From: Alligator mississippiensis
Lineage: Eukaryota; Chordata; Crocodylia; Alligatoridae
Direction: 5' to 3'
DNA: 64,000 nucleotides
NCBI RefSeq assembly: GCF_030867095.1
Contig: NC_081824.1
Coordinates: 92,559,882 to 92,623,881 of the forward strand
In this document: positions 1 through 10,904 of the stretch, piece after piece
Position numbering within the stretch: the first letter of the stretch is position 1
How the letters are laid out: the number at the start of each line of letters is the position of its first letter
Position numbers and translations under genes: made by a program
Notes under the pieces: generated by a model
Seen by the model: only the letters and a program-made list of their open reading frames with translations
What the model was told of the DNA's origin: nothing
Databases searched by the model: none

Positions 1-218
1 GACCATTGATTAGTGGTGTTACTTTTCTTAGTTTACACATTAAAGCGATAGTTAGGAAGGGGAGGGAAATACATCCGTACTGAGCTGTGTTGAATTTAGC
101 TAACTTGTAAGTAATTTATGCTCTTTCAGCAGCTATTGCACACTACCACATAATTATGAATTATGCCACTGAAATAGGCAGTCATGCGTTAATTTTAGGA
201 CTCGAAAGGAGAAAGTCC

Positions 219-1086
219 TAGGGTTACCATACGTCCAGGTTTTCCCAGACATGTCCTCTTTTTGAGTCTTCTGATCTCCATGCAGGTGGGCTTTTCAAAT
301 CTTACCAAATGTCCAGCTTTTTGGTGTGCTCCACTGGTTGGAGCAGGGGGAGGGGCAATGCTAGGCAGAGAGCTGCAGGCAGGTAAGTCTGGGTTGGGGA
401 GCAGAGGCTAGGGATAGGGCTGTGGCAGGACAAGGGGGTAAAGGGGTTGTCTGCTCCTCCAGAGGAGGGGAGGGGGTAGGAGGACCTTTTGAGGCCAGCC
501 AGGAACCCCATGGCCAGGCTGGCAGCACAAAGGCCAGTGGCCCATGCTCGCAGGTACAGAGTGGCCAGGAGACGCTGGGGAGGGGAGAGGGGGACGGGGG
601 GAGGAGCCATGGCCAGGCCTCCTGGTGTGGTGCACCAGCCTCAGCCCAGGGCAGGGGGTGCCAAAAGCCTCTCCTCCTCTTCCCTCCAGCCTGCACTGGG
701 CTGGACTCACTCCAAGCCACCACGCTCCATTCTGGCAGGGTTGGAACCAGGCCAGCTGGGAGATGCGGCTCAAGAGTGAGGGGCACCAGCAGGGATGCAT
801 AGTGCTGTGGGTCGGGAGTGAGGGGCACCAGCAGGGACAGGGCAGCTGCAGGTCAGTAGTGAAGGGAACCAGCAAGGCCAAGGGTGGCAGGATACTGCAG
901 TTTGGAAACGAGGGGCACTGGCAGGGCTGGTGTCTGTGTGTCAGGAGTGAGGGGCAACAGCAGGGCTGGGGTGGGCTGTGACTTGGGAGTGAGGGGCAAC
1001 AGAATGGGCAGGTGCCAGCATATCACTGCCCTCCCCCCCATGCAACAGGTGTCCTCTTTTTTGAAACTGAAAATATGGTAACCCTA
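219..1086. mobile_element. Nonautonomous DNA transposon with 13-bp TIRs
   Basis: Perfect 13-bp terminal inverted repeats are seen: TAGGGTTACCATA at 219-231 and its complement at 1074-1086. Both ends carry TA, which could be a TA target duplication or part of the repeat. Sub-terminal stretches are also paired: 'gtcctcttttt' appears near both ends. The interior is GC-rich and holds a minisatellite but no transposase. Class is uncertain; a Tc1/mariner-like or hAT-like origin are both possible. Confidence 0.8.
771..1016 (+). repeat. Minisatellite of about 41-bp units
   Basis: Six imperfect units with the core 'gtgaggggcaccagcaggg' follow one another, each about 41 bp. The same core recurs just inside the right ends of the elements at 19926-20871 (near 20720) and 21570-23459 (near 23360). 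This suggests that the three elements share an internal module. Confidence 0.75.
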
Positions 1087-2133
1087 CTTATTCACAATCA
1101 GTGACTGGAAATACTGTTGGAGAGAAGGGGAGAGGAAGGAAAAGAGAAGCATGCATTTTTAAGAACACCTAATGATATGCTACTTAAACATGCCCTTCTT
1201 TGGGATACTGAGACATACTCTGTATCACAACCAAGGCCAAAGCAGCATTACTCTCAGAACATAAAACTATTGTGAAAAATCAAATATTTTGAAAAATGAC
1301 TGCCACAGCCTGACTTTTGCCTTACGCACCTCAGAGGTGCAAACATGATGAAGAATATGAAACAAATCCTTAAACATTAAATCATTTTTCTGTTGTCTTA
1401 AATAATGCTCGTTTTTGTCTTCACACTCCTTTCCTAAAATCACTCGCTTCTGTGAAGTTGGACAAGGCCAGAAAATGCACTGAGTTAAACCATAACAAAA
1501 ATTAAGAGTACTGTGATAATGCCTACATTGCAAGTGGCAGCACAGTGCAGGGATAAGAAAACTAGCTCAGGTACTGGTAGAACTACAGAAGACTGAAGCC
1601 TGACAAGCAAATTTACCCTGTTCTTGGTATGGGGAATTAGCCTGCACTGAGCTCTGTGCTACTCTGACTGGACTGCTGCTTATAATTGTCAGAGGTAGTC
1701 AATATAAGGCTAAGCCAGGTAACTCTACATCACAATATAATCTGCAATGTAGAAGTAACTCGCATGTGATTTTATTTCTTTCATTAATTCACTGACCCAT
1801 CACCAAGAAAGCAAGCAGTGTTTGTAATTAATTTTGGAGATGTTAACAGCTCTTTTCTTAACGGATTAAGAGGCAGCAGTTACACTTTATCAGTGAACTT
1901 TTAATTAAAATTCTGTAGACTTTAATTCCTAATTTTGATAAATGGTTATGTTGCAATAGAGCTCTCCGTTAGAGATACCACTGTACTGACATCAGCTCTT
2001 AGAAGCAATAAAATGTAGGGATTAGTTTGCAATGCAAATACTGACATCTTAACTTGACTGATTTTGTTTATATGGCAGTTATGTTCAAATACCACATATG
2101 CAACACTTAATGACCCAAAGTTAAGTTAACTTA

Positions 2134-2283
<150 letters not shown>

Positions 2284-2611
2284 TCAGGTTTCATTTATAT
2301 GTAAAGTTCTACAAATTTAATAAAAAGTCATAAATAAGTACAGGTTTTCACAAATAAAAAGATATATGTTCTTTATTCATTTAAAAATATACATTCTGTT
2401 TATTTAGCTAGAACTACCAACTATTAGAGTCTTAATGGCCAATTAAAGGTACATAATGATATATTCAAAATTTGTTTAAAATGCACAACTCAGTCTACCA
2501 GCATAAAGAACAGTCTGCAAATAAGTTTTTTTTAAATACAATGCAGCTGGAGGCTGAAGGATGTAATTTACTGAAAGGCAGAAATTACTCAGTGGTCAAG
2601 TCAAAGAATGC

Positions 2612-3040
2612 ATTTCTCATAACTGGACTCTTTTCTTGCAAACAGACACAGAATAAAAATAGAGCCTAACATATGTCATTAAGCCTGACACATATGTTTC
2701 GATGAAACACCGCCTGAAGTGAAAATTAATTTGCCCTGAAATTTTTTTTACCAGATAAACTTTCAAGAATTACCATTTTTAATATGAACATATCCAGTTA
2801 TTTTTTAAATGCCTAAAATGTTAACAGTGAACTCTGCATTCTCTACACTTTCCAATTGCTACCCCCTTCCCGTTTTCTATGAATATTTCATAGAAATGTC
2901 AATCAGGATTGTTATTTTTCCACCAGCTCTTATAATCTCCCCCCCACCCAAGAAATGAATAACACTTTATAAAGTAAAACGTCTTTTTGTTAGTGCTTAA
3001 AATAAGACCCCATTTATTTCTCAAATATAAAAAGGCACAC
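2612..3040 (+). repeat. 429-bp direct duplicate, copy A
   Basis: This segment recurs at 6981-7409 in the same orientation and at the same length, about 93-94% identical by eye. Both begin at 'atttctcataac' and end at 'aaaaaggca'. It lies about 350 bp from the ATG5 exon. No terminal inverted repeats or coding capacity are seen. It may be a local intron duplication or two copies of an unnamed dispersed repeat. Confidence 0.9.
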
Positions 3041-3594
3041 TGTCCAAAACAGAAGGTAATTCTAAGTAAAATACAATAATTAACTCCTCTATTAGCAACC
3101 AGTTAGTCTTACTATTATCTGCCCTTATATACTCTTGCCTATGTTGCATGTTTTTCAGCACACACTACTTAGAAAAAATATATTCCTGTCTACATATGTT
3201 ACTGCTTCCTAAAATTATAACCAAGAGAAGATAACAAAAGATATGTTTCTAGTTTGTACATTGGCTATATATTTTCTAGAGACAATTTCAATATTTCAAT
3301 TAGAAAGAGATAAAATAACTGAAAAAAATATTTAGAAACATGAGATGAAGAAAAAAGCCTTCATATAAACTTTTAAAGAATTTTTAAAACAGGTCTCAGA
3401 ACACATTAGTCTAAATAGCTAATATGAAGATATGTAAACAAGTTAAGGTAACACTAATTCTTAAAGCTGAAACATTTCTAAAATAACAACCTCATCAAAT
3501 TAAATAAAATTTGACTCAATAGGTAACAATCAAGGGTGACGTTTATAAATGATAAATATTAATCAGCATTTCCTGTGGAAACACTGACTTAGTT

Positions 3595-3856
3595 AGACAA
3601 GGTTCCTTGGGTGAATTTGATATCTTTTATTAGACCAACCCAAATGGTTGGAGAATAGTTATTAATAGTTATTTATAGTTATTCAGCAGTTGCTGAAGCT
3701 TCCTGAGCCAGACGAAGGGTTTTTGAACCCAAAAGCTTGCTTAATAACTATTCTCCAACCATTTGGGTTGGTCTAATAAAAGATATCAAATTCACCCAAG
3801 GAACCTTGTCTGCCTATGTCCTTAGACCAACACGGCTACAACCCAAACCCCTGACT
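3595..3856. mobile_element. Palindromic MITE-like element, perfect ~70-bp inverted repeat
   Basis: Arms 3595-3665 and 3741-3811 are perfect reverse complements by eye, separated by a 75-nt spacer that itself holds a short hairpin ('gggtttttgaaccc'). The arm contains 'ttggtctaataaaagatat' and is followed by 'ccaacacggctacaaccc'. The same arm-plus-tail module occurs degenerately at 29650-29797. The full foldback structure suggests a nonautonomous DNA transposon. I do not assign a superfamily. Confidence 0.8.
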
Positions 3857-4019
3857 TAATAGTTTGCACTCCTACATTACAGCTTGGCAAGATTCTACTT
3901 CCCACCTGCCTTGGGCAAAATTTTTCTTCGGATGAACAAGTTAAAATAATTTAAGATTTTTCAGTGTTGTCATGGTAAGACTAGGCAAGCAAACTCTGCA
4001 TGTGGGCTGTTAGATTATG

Positions 4020-4180
4020 AAAATTTCACAAGGCTACTAAAGTATTTCATCCAAAGACTTCAAAGCACTTTATAAACATAAATTAAGCCTTTTAATATTC
4101 CTATTAGAAAAAATATTAGCCCATTCATAACATCGGTTTAGGTTTGAGACAAAGACATAGGTCTCTGCAAATCCTATTAC
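4020..4180. repeat. Possible ancient MIR/CORE-SINE fragment
   Basis: 'cttcaaagcactttataaac' and the following text resemble the 3' part of ancient MIR-type SINEs. The match is short and judged by eye only. Confidence 0.3.
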
Positions 4181-5479
4181 CAGCAGCAACCTGCTTCCCA
4201 GGTATCTGATAAAGCGATAATGGGTTAAGAGACAATGTGAAGGGATTGGGGGGAAGGGGGAGAGGGGAAAATCACTGCTTAGTTCTTGTGATTTTTTTTT
4301 TATTTGAATGCTCCCTCTTAGCCATTTTTTTGTTGATTCTTTTTATATTTCAGTTGTGTAGTATCTTGACCTACATATGGATAAATTCTCTGAAACTGAA
4401 AGCAACGTTACAAGCCAAGAAAAGAATAAAATTTATAAACCTTCTCTCTAACTGCAAAAATCACAGTGCAATTTTTCTACCCCCAGATCTCTTCCCTTTT
4501 CTTCCTTCATTTATATGTTTTCTATTCTTTTCAACAGGAACCCAAATTGAAGCAAATAAGTATAGGCAAATCTAGTACAAAAGCATGGGATTATAGATGG
4601 ATTAATGTAGATATTGTATTTCCTACCTACCAGGCCTACTTGATTTTATATCCAAATTCATTGTGCATAGTGCAGTAATATTATTTGTCTTCTAGTTTTA
4701 AGAGAAATCATAAGCAACAGTTAACTGTGTTTCACTGAAAATAGTGATTTGGTCAAAAAGTCAGTCAAAGCTTTTAGAGCTGTGCACCTAAAGATAGGCA
4801 ACCACATGAACTCAGGGGAATGAAAGCAGTCTGATTTTCAAAGATGCTCAGCACTCAGCTTCCAGTGAGTGGCAGGTAATCACTATTTATGAAAAAAGAA
4901 AAATCAGGCCATTTACACACAGAAAATTCACTATTTTCAATTTAAAAGCAGACAAATGGTAAAAAAAAATGTATATTTTTAGGGCTTTGTTTCTCTCACG
5001 ACATGATTCATTTAGCAGTTCTTAGTTTTTGAGGACATTATTAAACCCTCTGTTGGAGATTTACCCTATCAATGTCTTATACTGGGCACTACAGCATTAC
5101 CTGCTTCGCCCTGTAATTTAACCCTTATGAAATGCAGCCTGTTCATTTTTACTTTCCCTTCCACTTGTCCCAACCACATATTCTTTCTGATTATCACAGT
5201 CTTCTCCCCTCTTGGAAAGAAATCAGAGATCGTAATTTTACCATTTTTTACACTCAGCCTAAAATTAGGTAGCCCAGGAGATAGATATCTTCAGCTATAG
5301 TTCACTTATTTGGATTTTATTAGTTTCTCATTTCTCAGTTACAGTTGTCTACATTTAATCTAAACCTCAAATATTTTATCAATTCAAATAAATTTAGACA
5401 ATGCAAAGAATTGCACAAAAATATCTAATACCGCCTCTTGTTCAAATGCTATTATTAGTGGACAAAGATATTTACAGAT

Positions 5480-5640
5480 ATTTTTGAGAGTACCATGCCA
5501 GCACCCCACACCAATGACGCAGTCCTTACAGTCCCCTCAAGCTGCCCAGCTACAGGCTCCCTCAGCCCTGACACAACCCTCCTGCCCCTGGGCAGAGGCC
5601 ACATACAGCCCAGGGGCCACCAGTTGGACAGTCCTGATTT
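5480..5640. repeat. hAT-like MITE fragment
   Basis: The GC-rich stretch ends 'ccagttggacagtcctg', the reverse complement of a CAGGACTGTCCAACTGG-type hAT terminus. No matching left end is found, so it is probably truncated. The open reading frames over it carry no recognisable domain. Confidence 0.45.
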
Positions 5641-5714
5641 ACATCAAGATCCAATGCACTCTTCGAATTGGAGTTGTTATATAATGCTCTTGATGTGATC
5701 TGAAATAAACTTCC

Positions 5715-6812
5715 AGAATTAGAAATAATAATAGCAGGCAATTTTAATGCTAGAATTTGTGGCACCAATATTCCTTTTTAATTACTGAGGATAAATGAAA
5801 TATAGGGAATCCACCCAGCAATCTTGTGCGACAAGGAATTAAATGAAGGAGGGTGATGCCTCTTGAAATTTAGTGCAGAAGAGAATTTTAGAATGTTTAA
5901 CGGACAAACTGGAACGGGTACAGCTAGGGCATTCACATTTGTTGCAACTAAAGGTGCAACTGGGATACATTATATACTAATACAATTTTTATCAAGCTTT
6001 TGATACCTGTAGTACTTTTTTCTGGATCAAAATTGGTACACACACACAATACGTTTGGGTTTTTTTTTTCCAAAACATAAAACATATTCCATTCTCTTGC
6101 CAGGGGAAATTATTCCAGTACTGTTAAAAATGACACCAATTACATCTTTCTTCAAGGAAAGAATTAAATCTCTATACCAGTAGTTCTCAAACTTGTAAGT
6201 TTCAGGACCCTCTCCGCACAACCTGAAAATCACCAAGCTAGACCTAAATTCAGAAAATATATGGAAGGGGAGACCTGATACTTAAAAAGCTGAGAATCAC
6301 TGATCTTGCTGGTACCACTTAAGTTCAAGTGGGTGCAGGACCTCACCCTGCTGTGCCCTGTTCATTCCACTGTCTGCCCCCTGCTGACCCATGATTTATA
6401 CCTCGGAGGGTAAGGGTAGCCCCCGCCGCTGATAAGGCTGCTCCTGCAGGGTCTCATACACCAGCGACCACCCTCATGGCCCCTCCTTCCAGCAAAAAAA
6501 AACATCTAGGTTCATTATCAGATTGATGGTGCCCTGTCCAATAGCTTTCCAACTAAGCTGGGGTATGACAAGGATGTTTGCTTGCTCTACTACTTTTTTA
6601 TATATATTTATTTAAAATGTGTGCCAACAGGGAATCAATTCCATGCACACTGAACAATTCCACCCGTCTTGCTTTATGCAGATGATGCATTAGCAGTGTC
6701 ACAATCTCAAATAGGCCTCCAAAGGTTATTAGATGATTTTCAGAAGTACTGTGCCTCACATATCTTGGCAATCAAAACTGCCAAATCCAAAGAATTGTTT
6801 TTTTGGTAATGA
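5715..6812 (+). pseudogene. Decayed non-CR1 LINE (endonuclease and RT remnants)
   Basis: Two conserved blocks of a non-LTR retrotransposon polyprotein remain. The first, near 5727-5771, reads IIIAGNFNARICGTN, an APE-type endonuclease GDFN block with D changed to N. It is followed near 5890-5980 by a degenerate FTFVATKGATGIHYIL stretch, resembling the end of that domain. The second, at 6671-6811, reads LYADDALAVSQSQIGLQRLL and on to AKSKELFFW, the reverse transcriptase catalytic YADD motif and its downstream helix. Most of the sequence between is deleted or unreadable, and frames are broken. The YADD box and the surrounding residues differ from the FADD of the CR1 copies here, so this is another LINE clade, perhaps R4/Dong- or Jockey-like. 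A small hAT-like element lies inside it. Confidence 0.7.
6177..6302. mobile_element. Small hAT-like MITE
   Basis: The ends 'ccagtagttctcaaac' and 'gctgagaatcactg' form imperfect inverted repeats of the CAGTGGTTCTCA type common in hAT nonautonomous elements. No convincing 8-bp target duplication remains. Confidence 0.55.
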
Positions 6813-6827
6813 AAGGAGGATTTTTTT

Positions 6828-6930
6828 CACAGACATTCAGGCTGGAAGGGACCCCAGAGGATCATCGAGTCCAGCCCCCTGCCCAACAGGGATCCTAGGA
6901 TCATAGTTGTCCCTCCACTCCTCACTTTAC
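6828..6930 (-). mobile_element. CR1 3'-end fragment
   Basis: 'ggctggaagggaccccagag' followed by 'catcgagtccagccccctgc' is the reverse complement of the conserved CR1 3' UTR end. Only about 100 bp remain. It abuts the decayed LINE on one side and lies about 50 bp before duplicate copy B on the other. Confidence 0.8.
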
Positions 6931-6980
6931 TGAAAAAAAAAAAATATAGGTGCCATCTTGATCTAAAAACCTTACAATCT

Positions 6981-7409
6981 ATTTCTCATAACCGGACTCT
7001 TTTCTTGCAAACAGACACAGAATAAAAATAGAGCCTAACATATGTCTTCAAGCATGACACGTGCGTTTCGATAAAACGCTGCCTGAAGTGAAAATTAATT
7101 TTCCCTAAAATGTTTTTTTACCAGATAAACTTTCAAGAATTAACGTTTTTAATATGAACATATCCAGTTATTTTTTAAATGCCTAAAATGTTAACAGTGA
7201 ACTCTGCATTCTCTACACTTTCCAATTCCTACCCCCTTCCCATTTTCTATGAATATTTCATAGAAATGTCAACCAGGATTGTTATTTTTCCACCAGCTCT
7301 TATAATCTCCCACCACCCGAGAAGTGAATAACACTTTATAAAGTAAAATGCCTTTTTGTTACCTCTTAAAGTAAGACCCCATTTATTTCTCAAATATAAA
7401 AAGGCATAC
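6981..7409 (+). repeat. 429-bp direct duplicate, copy B
   Basis: This is the partner of 2612-3040, same strand, 4.37 kb away. Differences are mostly single-base changes with very few indels. Flanking sequences are unrelated, which gives sharp edges. Confidence 0.9.
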
Positions 7410-7502
7410 CAGAATCTATTTTTAAAAAATAGAATAGAATTAGAATCTATTTTAAAAAAATATGAACTGGAATAAGCACACCAAAAATGTAGGCACTAGG
7501 GT

Positions 7503-8279
7503 TAGGGACAGACATTCAAAAAGCCTGAGCCTGAATTGATTCAATCTTTGCAGGTTAGTCTAACCTGCAAAGCTTGAACCAATTTGGAGGTGGATACATT
7601 CCCTTTTCATTCCGGAAATGTTGCTCAGACTAGAAGCCAGGGGCACTAGAGCAGCCCTCCCTTCCCTTCAACCGAGCTGAGATGAGCTGAGGTGGGGCGA
7701 GGTGTGGCCAGGCCATGGAAGAACACTCTGATTAGTCCAGCAGGGAATTGATAACAGTGTTTATCAACCCTAACTCAGTGTTTATCACCCCATTAAGTAA
7801 ACAGAGTGACATTACCAGCTACCTGCTGATTCTGTCTTTGTCACAGCATGGACTGGAGCCAGCATGTAGTCTGCTAGCTAATACACAGATACCTCTCAGC
7901 AAGGCAGAGGGAAGGGGGGAATTCCTGCTTAGCAGTGGGGGGGGGAAGGGAAGCAGACTGCAAGTCTCTGCTGGAGCTGCAGTCAAGGAGCAGGGGCATG
8001 GGGTCAGTCCTGCTGTGGAGCAGAGAGCCCAGCCCAGAGAGCATGGCAGGATGCTGGGGGCATCTGGTTTAACTTAAACCAGCAAGGGGTCTGGGATATA
8101 CACTGCATAAACTGGTTTGACCCAAATCAGTTAAGTCTGATACTACATTCAACCAGGTCTCTCTCAAACCAATTTCAGCCATTTTCAAACTAGTTTATGT
8201 GCACTGAACATCTGTTCCGTTACAGGTTTAAACCAGTTTCTGGTCACTTAAACCAGTTTGTGTGTAATGTCTGTCCCTA
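7503..8279. mobile_element. Nonautonomous DNA transposon with perfect 14-bp TIRs
   Basis: TAGGGACAGACATT at 7503-7516 is perfectly complementary to 8266-8279. The outer TA may be a target duplication. Near the right end 'aaaccagtttgtg' and similar 'aaccagttt' boxes repeat at least five times, a sub-terminal repeat pattern typical of transposase binding regions. No transposase is encoded; the 109-codon frame inside has no family signature. Confidence 0.8.
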
Positions 8280-8287
8280 GCCTAGAG

Positions 8288-8460
8288 GGAGTAGGCAACC
8301 TTTTTCAGCAAAAAGCCAGAGACAGGAGCTAGAACCCAATTGCAGTTGGTGCTTGTCCCTGAAGCAGTGTGGGAAAGCACCCACAGCCAAAGTCTTCTAC
8401 CACCAAGGTCCACGGCCAAATCCACTGGTTCTGCAGGCCATAGGTTGCTGAGCTGTGCTC
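8288..8460. mobile_element. hAT-like MITE fragment (GGCAACC type)
   Basis: 'gtaggcaaccttttt' on the left and 'ccataggttgctgagc' on the right are imperfect inverted ends of the 'GGGTCGGCAACC' hAT type also seen at 14940 and 31455. No target duplication is evident. Confidence 0.5.
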
Positions 8461-9078
8461 TAAAGCAAAATGAGCCTTGGGTGGAGCTGGACTGATGGGC
8501 AGTGCTGGCAGCATTAACGGTTTATGGATCTAAGGTAGAGTCCATTTTATTGTATGGAACAGAGCTATGGGGTGCTGGCCCTATATTTCATTCAAAAATA
8601 GGAGGGAAAAACCCCACTCCATTTACTTTTTAATGTGGCATTTTTCTCTACCTAATTCTACAATGAGACATGCAGGATCATGCACCAGGAAACAGGACTA
8701 ATTAATGCAAGCACCTTAGCTCAGTTAAGAATTCTGGATTACTGAATGAAAATTAGAGCTTTTATGCTGATAAGCTATGGCAAGAAGTGCATTTTGGAAG
8801 CCTCTCCTTTACCAAATAAACCCATTTGAATAGTTAAACAACAGGTATATTCTGTTCCAAACAAATGGCCTGGGAAATGTTCTCAAGTATCACTGACCCA
8901 ATATTTACCCTGTATTTAAAAGAAGACAAATTTAAGAATTAAAGATGCCAGCATGCTGACAAATATGCAGGCAGTGAGATTTTCTCTAACTTTCTCCTTT
9001 CAGAGTCATAAAAAGCACCCTTTGGGCCTAGAAACCTACCTACCTTCAGGACAAATCTACAAACAATGAGACCAATAC

Positions 9079-9516
9079 TAGGGACCTGCTTTAATTCGCG
9101 ATTTTGGATTTCATGGAAACCTTGAGATGGGGCACTGTCTGTGAAATCTGCAAAATCAAAAAAAAAACTAACTAAAAATAAAATGCTAGCTCCCCAGTGG
9201 GAGCCAGCAGTCCTCATGGCCCTGCAACGTAATCTCACAGCCCTCGAGTTGGGGGAGCCTCTGGAGCGAAATGGAGCAACCAAGCTGACAGTCACCCCCC
9301 CCCACCCCACCCCGATAGGCTAAGGGCTGCCTGTCATGCAGCCCCACCCCTCTCTGCCAATCAGTGGCAAGGGGCAGGGTCACCAGGGCCCCTTGGCCAA
9401 TCAGCAGTGAGGGGCAGGCTTACTGCAAAAAGACTGCAAAAATCTGCTCTGAACACTGCAAGTGTTCAGGGCCTGCAAAAATCCCTTTTGCTCACCATGA
9501 CTTAGGTAGATCCCTA
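9079..9516. mobile_element. hAT-like nonautonomous element, 438 bp
   Basis: The ends 'tagggacctgctttaa' and 'ttaggtagatcccta' are imperfect inverted repeats. Flanking octamers accaatac (9071-9078) and gccattac (9517-9524) match at 6 of 8 positions, consistent with an aged hAT 8-bp target duplication. The interior has 'tgaaatctgcaaaatc' and 'ctgcaaaaatccc' boxes and no transposase. Confidence 0.65.
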
Positions 9517-9524
9517 GCCATTAC

Positions 9525-10900
9525 TAGACTGAAATTCACTCGAATAAGATATGCAGTTGTCAAAAGCAGGTGGTGTCAGATCCCATATTCAGACATAATA
9601 TGTTAGTCTGGGAAGAGTGAGGTAGATGACTCAAATCACTACTTGTGGGCTTGTTCATTCTTTGAAGAAAGAGGAAGAAAATACATATCTCCATTAGGGG
9701 AAAATGTTACTGCTTCATTTTATCCATTTTTGTGTCATTATGTACTATGTTCTGTATTACTTTTGTTTAAAGTGGTAGATTTGTGTCTTACTGTATGCTT
9801 TGGATTCCACCATATAAAATGTTACTGTTCTTATTGGGTTGTTTTAGCAAAAACTAAGTATCCTACTACTGTGCAACCTTCAAAGCCCTGCCAAAACTCT
9901 TCACCTCCTCAGTTATCTTGTTTGGTCAGGCTGCATGTTGCCTCTTGCTTCTATGTCAGAGTGCCAAACTTTTGTCTACTCAGTTGTCAACGTTTTGCAT
10001 AATAATTAGTATGCATTCTTCCATGCAGTCCGTCCTTCCGTGATATCATCTCCCCTTCACATTTGGGTCTCTTTCAAAGTCATGTCTGCCACATTATAAC
10101 AAATTAATATTAATGTGAATTCAATTACCTAATGCTGCTCCCTTTCCCATAAAAATCTTATCTGCTTGCCTATCCTCAAAGAGTGAGGTCCTCAGAACCA
10201 AAAAAAACAACTTTGACTGACTGTTTGGAAAGAATCTGGTACAGAGTAATGCTGTTATTTATTTACAGGACAGCCCACTATTTCTGGGAAGCAGTCATGG
10301 ACACTAGGCTTAACCATGAGTTAAGTCTCCTGTCAAAAAATTGGATACCTAATTCTTGACTTTTGATTGAGCAAAGCATCCAGGTTTAGGTAGGTCCTTA
10401 TCCAGATACTCAGAAAACCAGTTCCTATATCGGTGAAAAGAAGCTCTTTATTTTATTTATTTTCTTTATAAAGAGGAGGATACCAAGGATTGCGTTAGTA
10501 CACGGATTTCAAGACTTAATCGTGGGTCATTGTCCATGCGAGGGTAAGCAAAGAAGCTTACCATTTTGTTTTAGGTACCGTTAGCATCTTAAGCACTTAG
10601 GTGTCAATCATCTAAGTAAATTAAATGCCAAGCAACAACTATGCAAACATCTGATCAGACAGTATTACGTCTTCAACAAAAAATGAATAAATGGAAGAAC
10701 AAGTTATAAACTATTGTGCAGATACCATGCTCTATGGCACAGAAAACTCCTCTGTGTAACTGACTGAATCACTAGCCACAGTAAATTTATGCAAAAAAAG
10801 GGGGGAAAATGTACATATTCAAGCCCAAGAACAGCTAGACACCACAAAAAGTAAAGAAACCTTCCCCTGGCTCCCACTGCTTGCAGAACCACAGGACAGC
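9525..10900. other. Intron sequence without recognised feature
   Basis: The stretch is AT-rich. A 119-codon frame at 9643-10002 is hydrophobic and Cys-rich but has no start context, splice pattern or family resemblance, and I treat it as chance. Confidence 0.6.
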
Positions 10901-10904
10901 ATGT

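Noticed and set aside
9525..9640. Possible end of a LINE endonuclease (VDDSNHYL resembles ESDHxPL)
   Set aside because: Too short, and the upstream context is a MITE; no second block supports it.
9643..10002. 119-codon Cys-rich frame resembling a secreted or membrane peptide
   Set aside because: No recognised motif, poor start context, and it lies in the ATG5 intron on the opposite strand.
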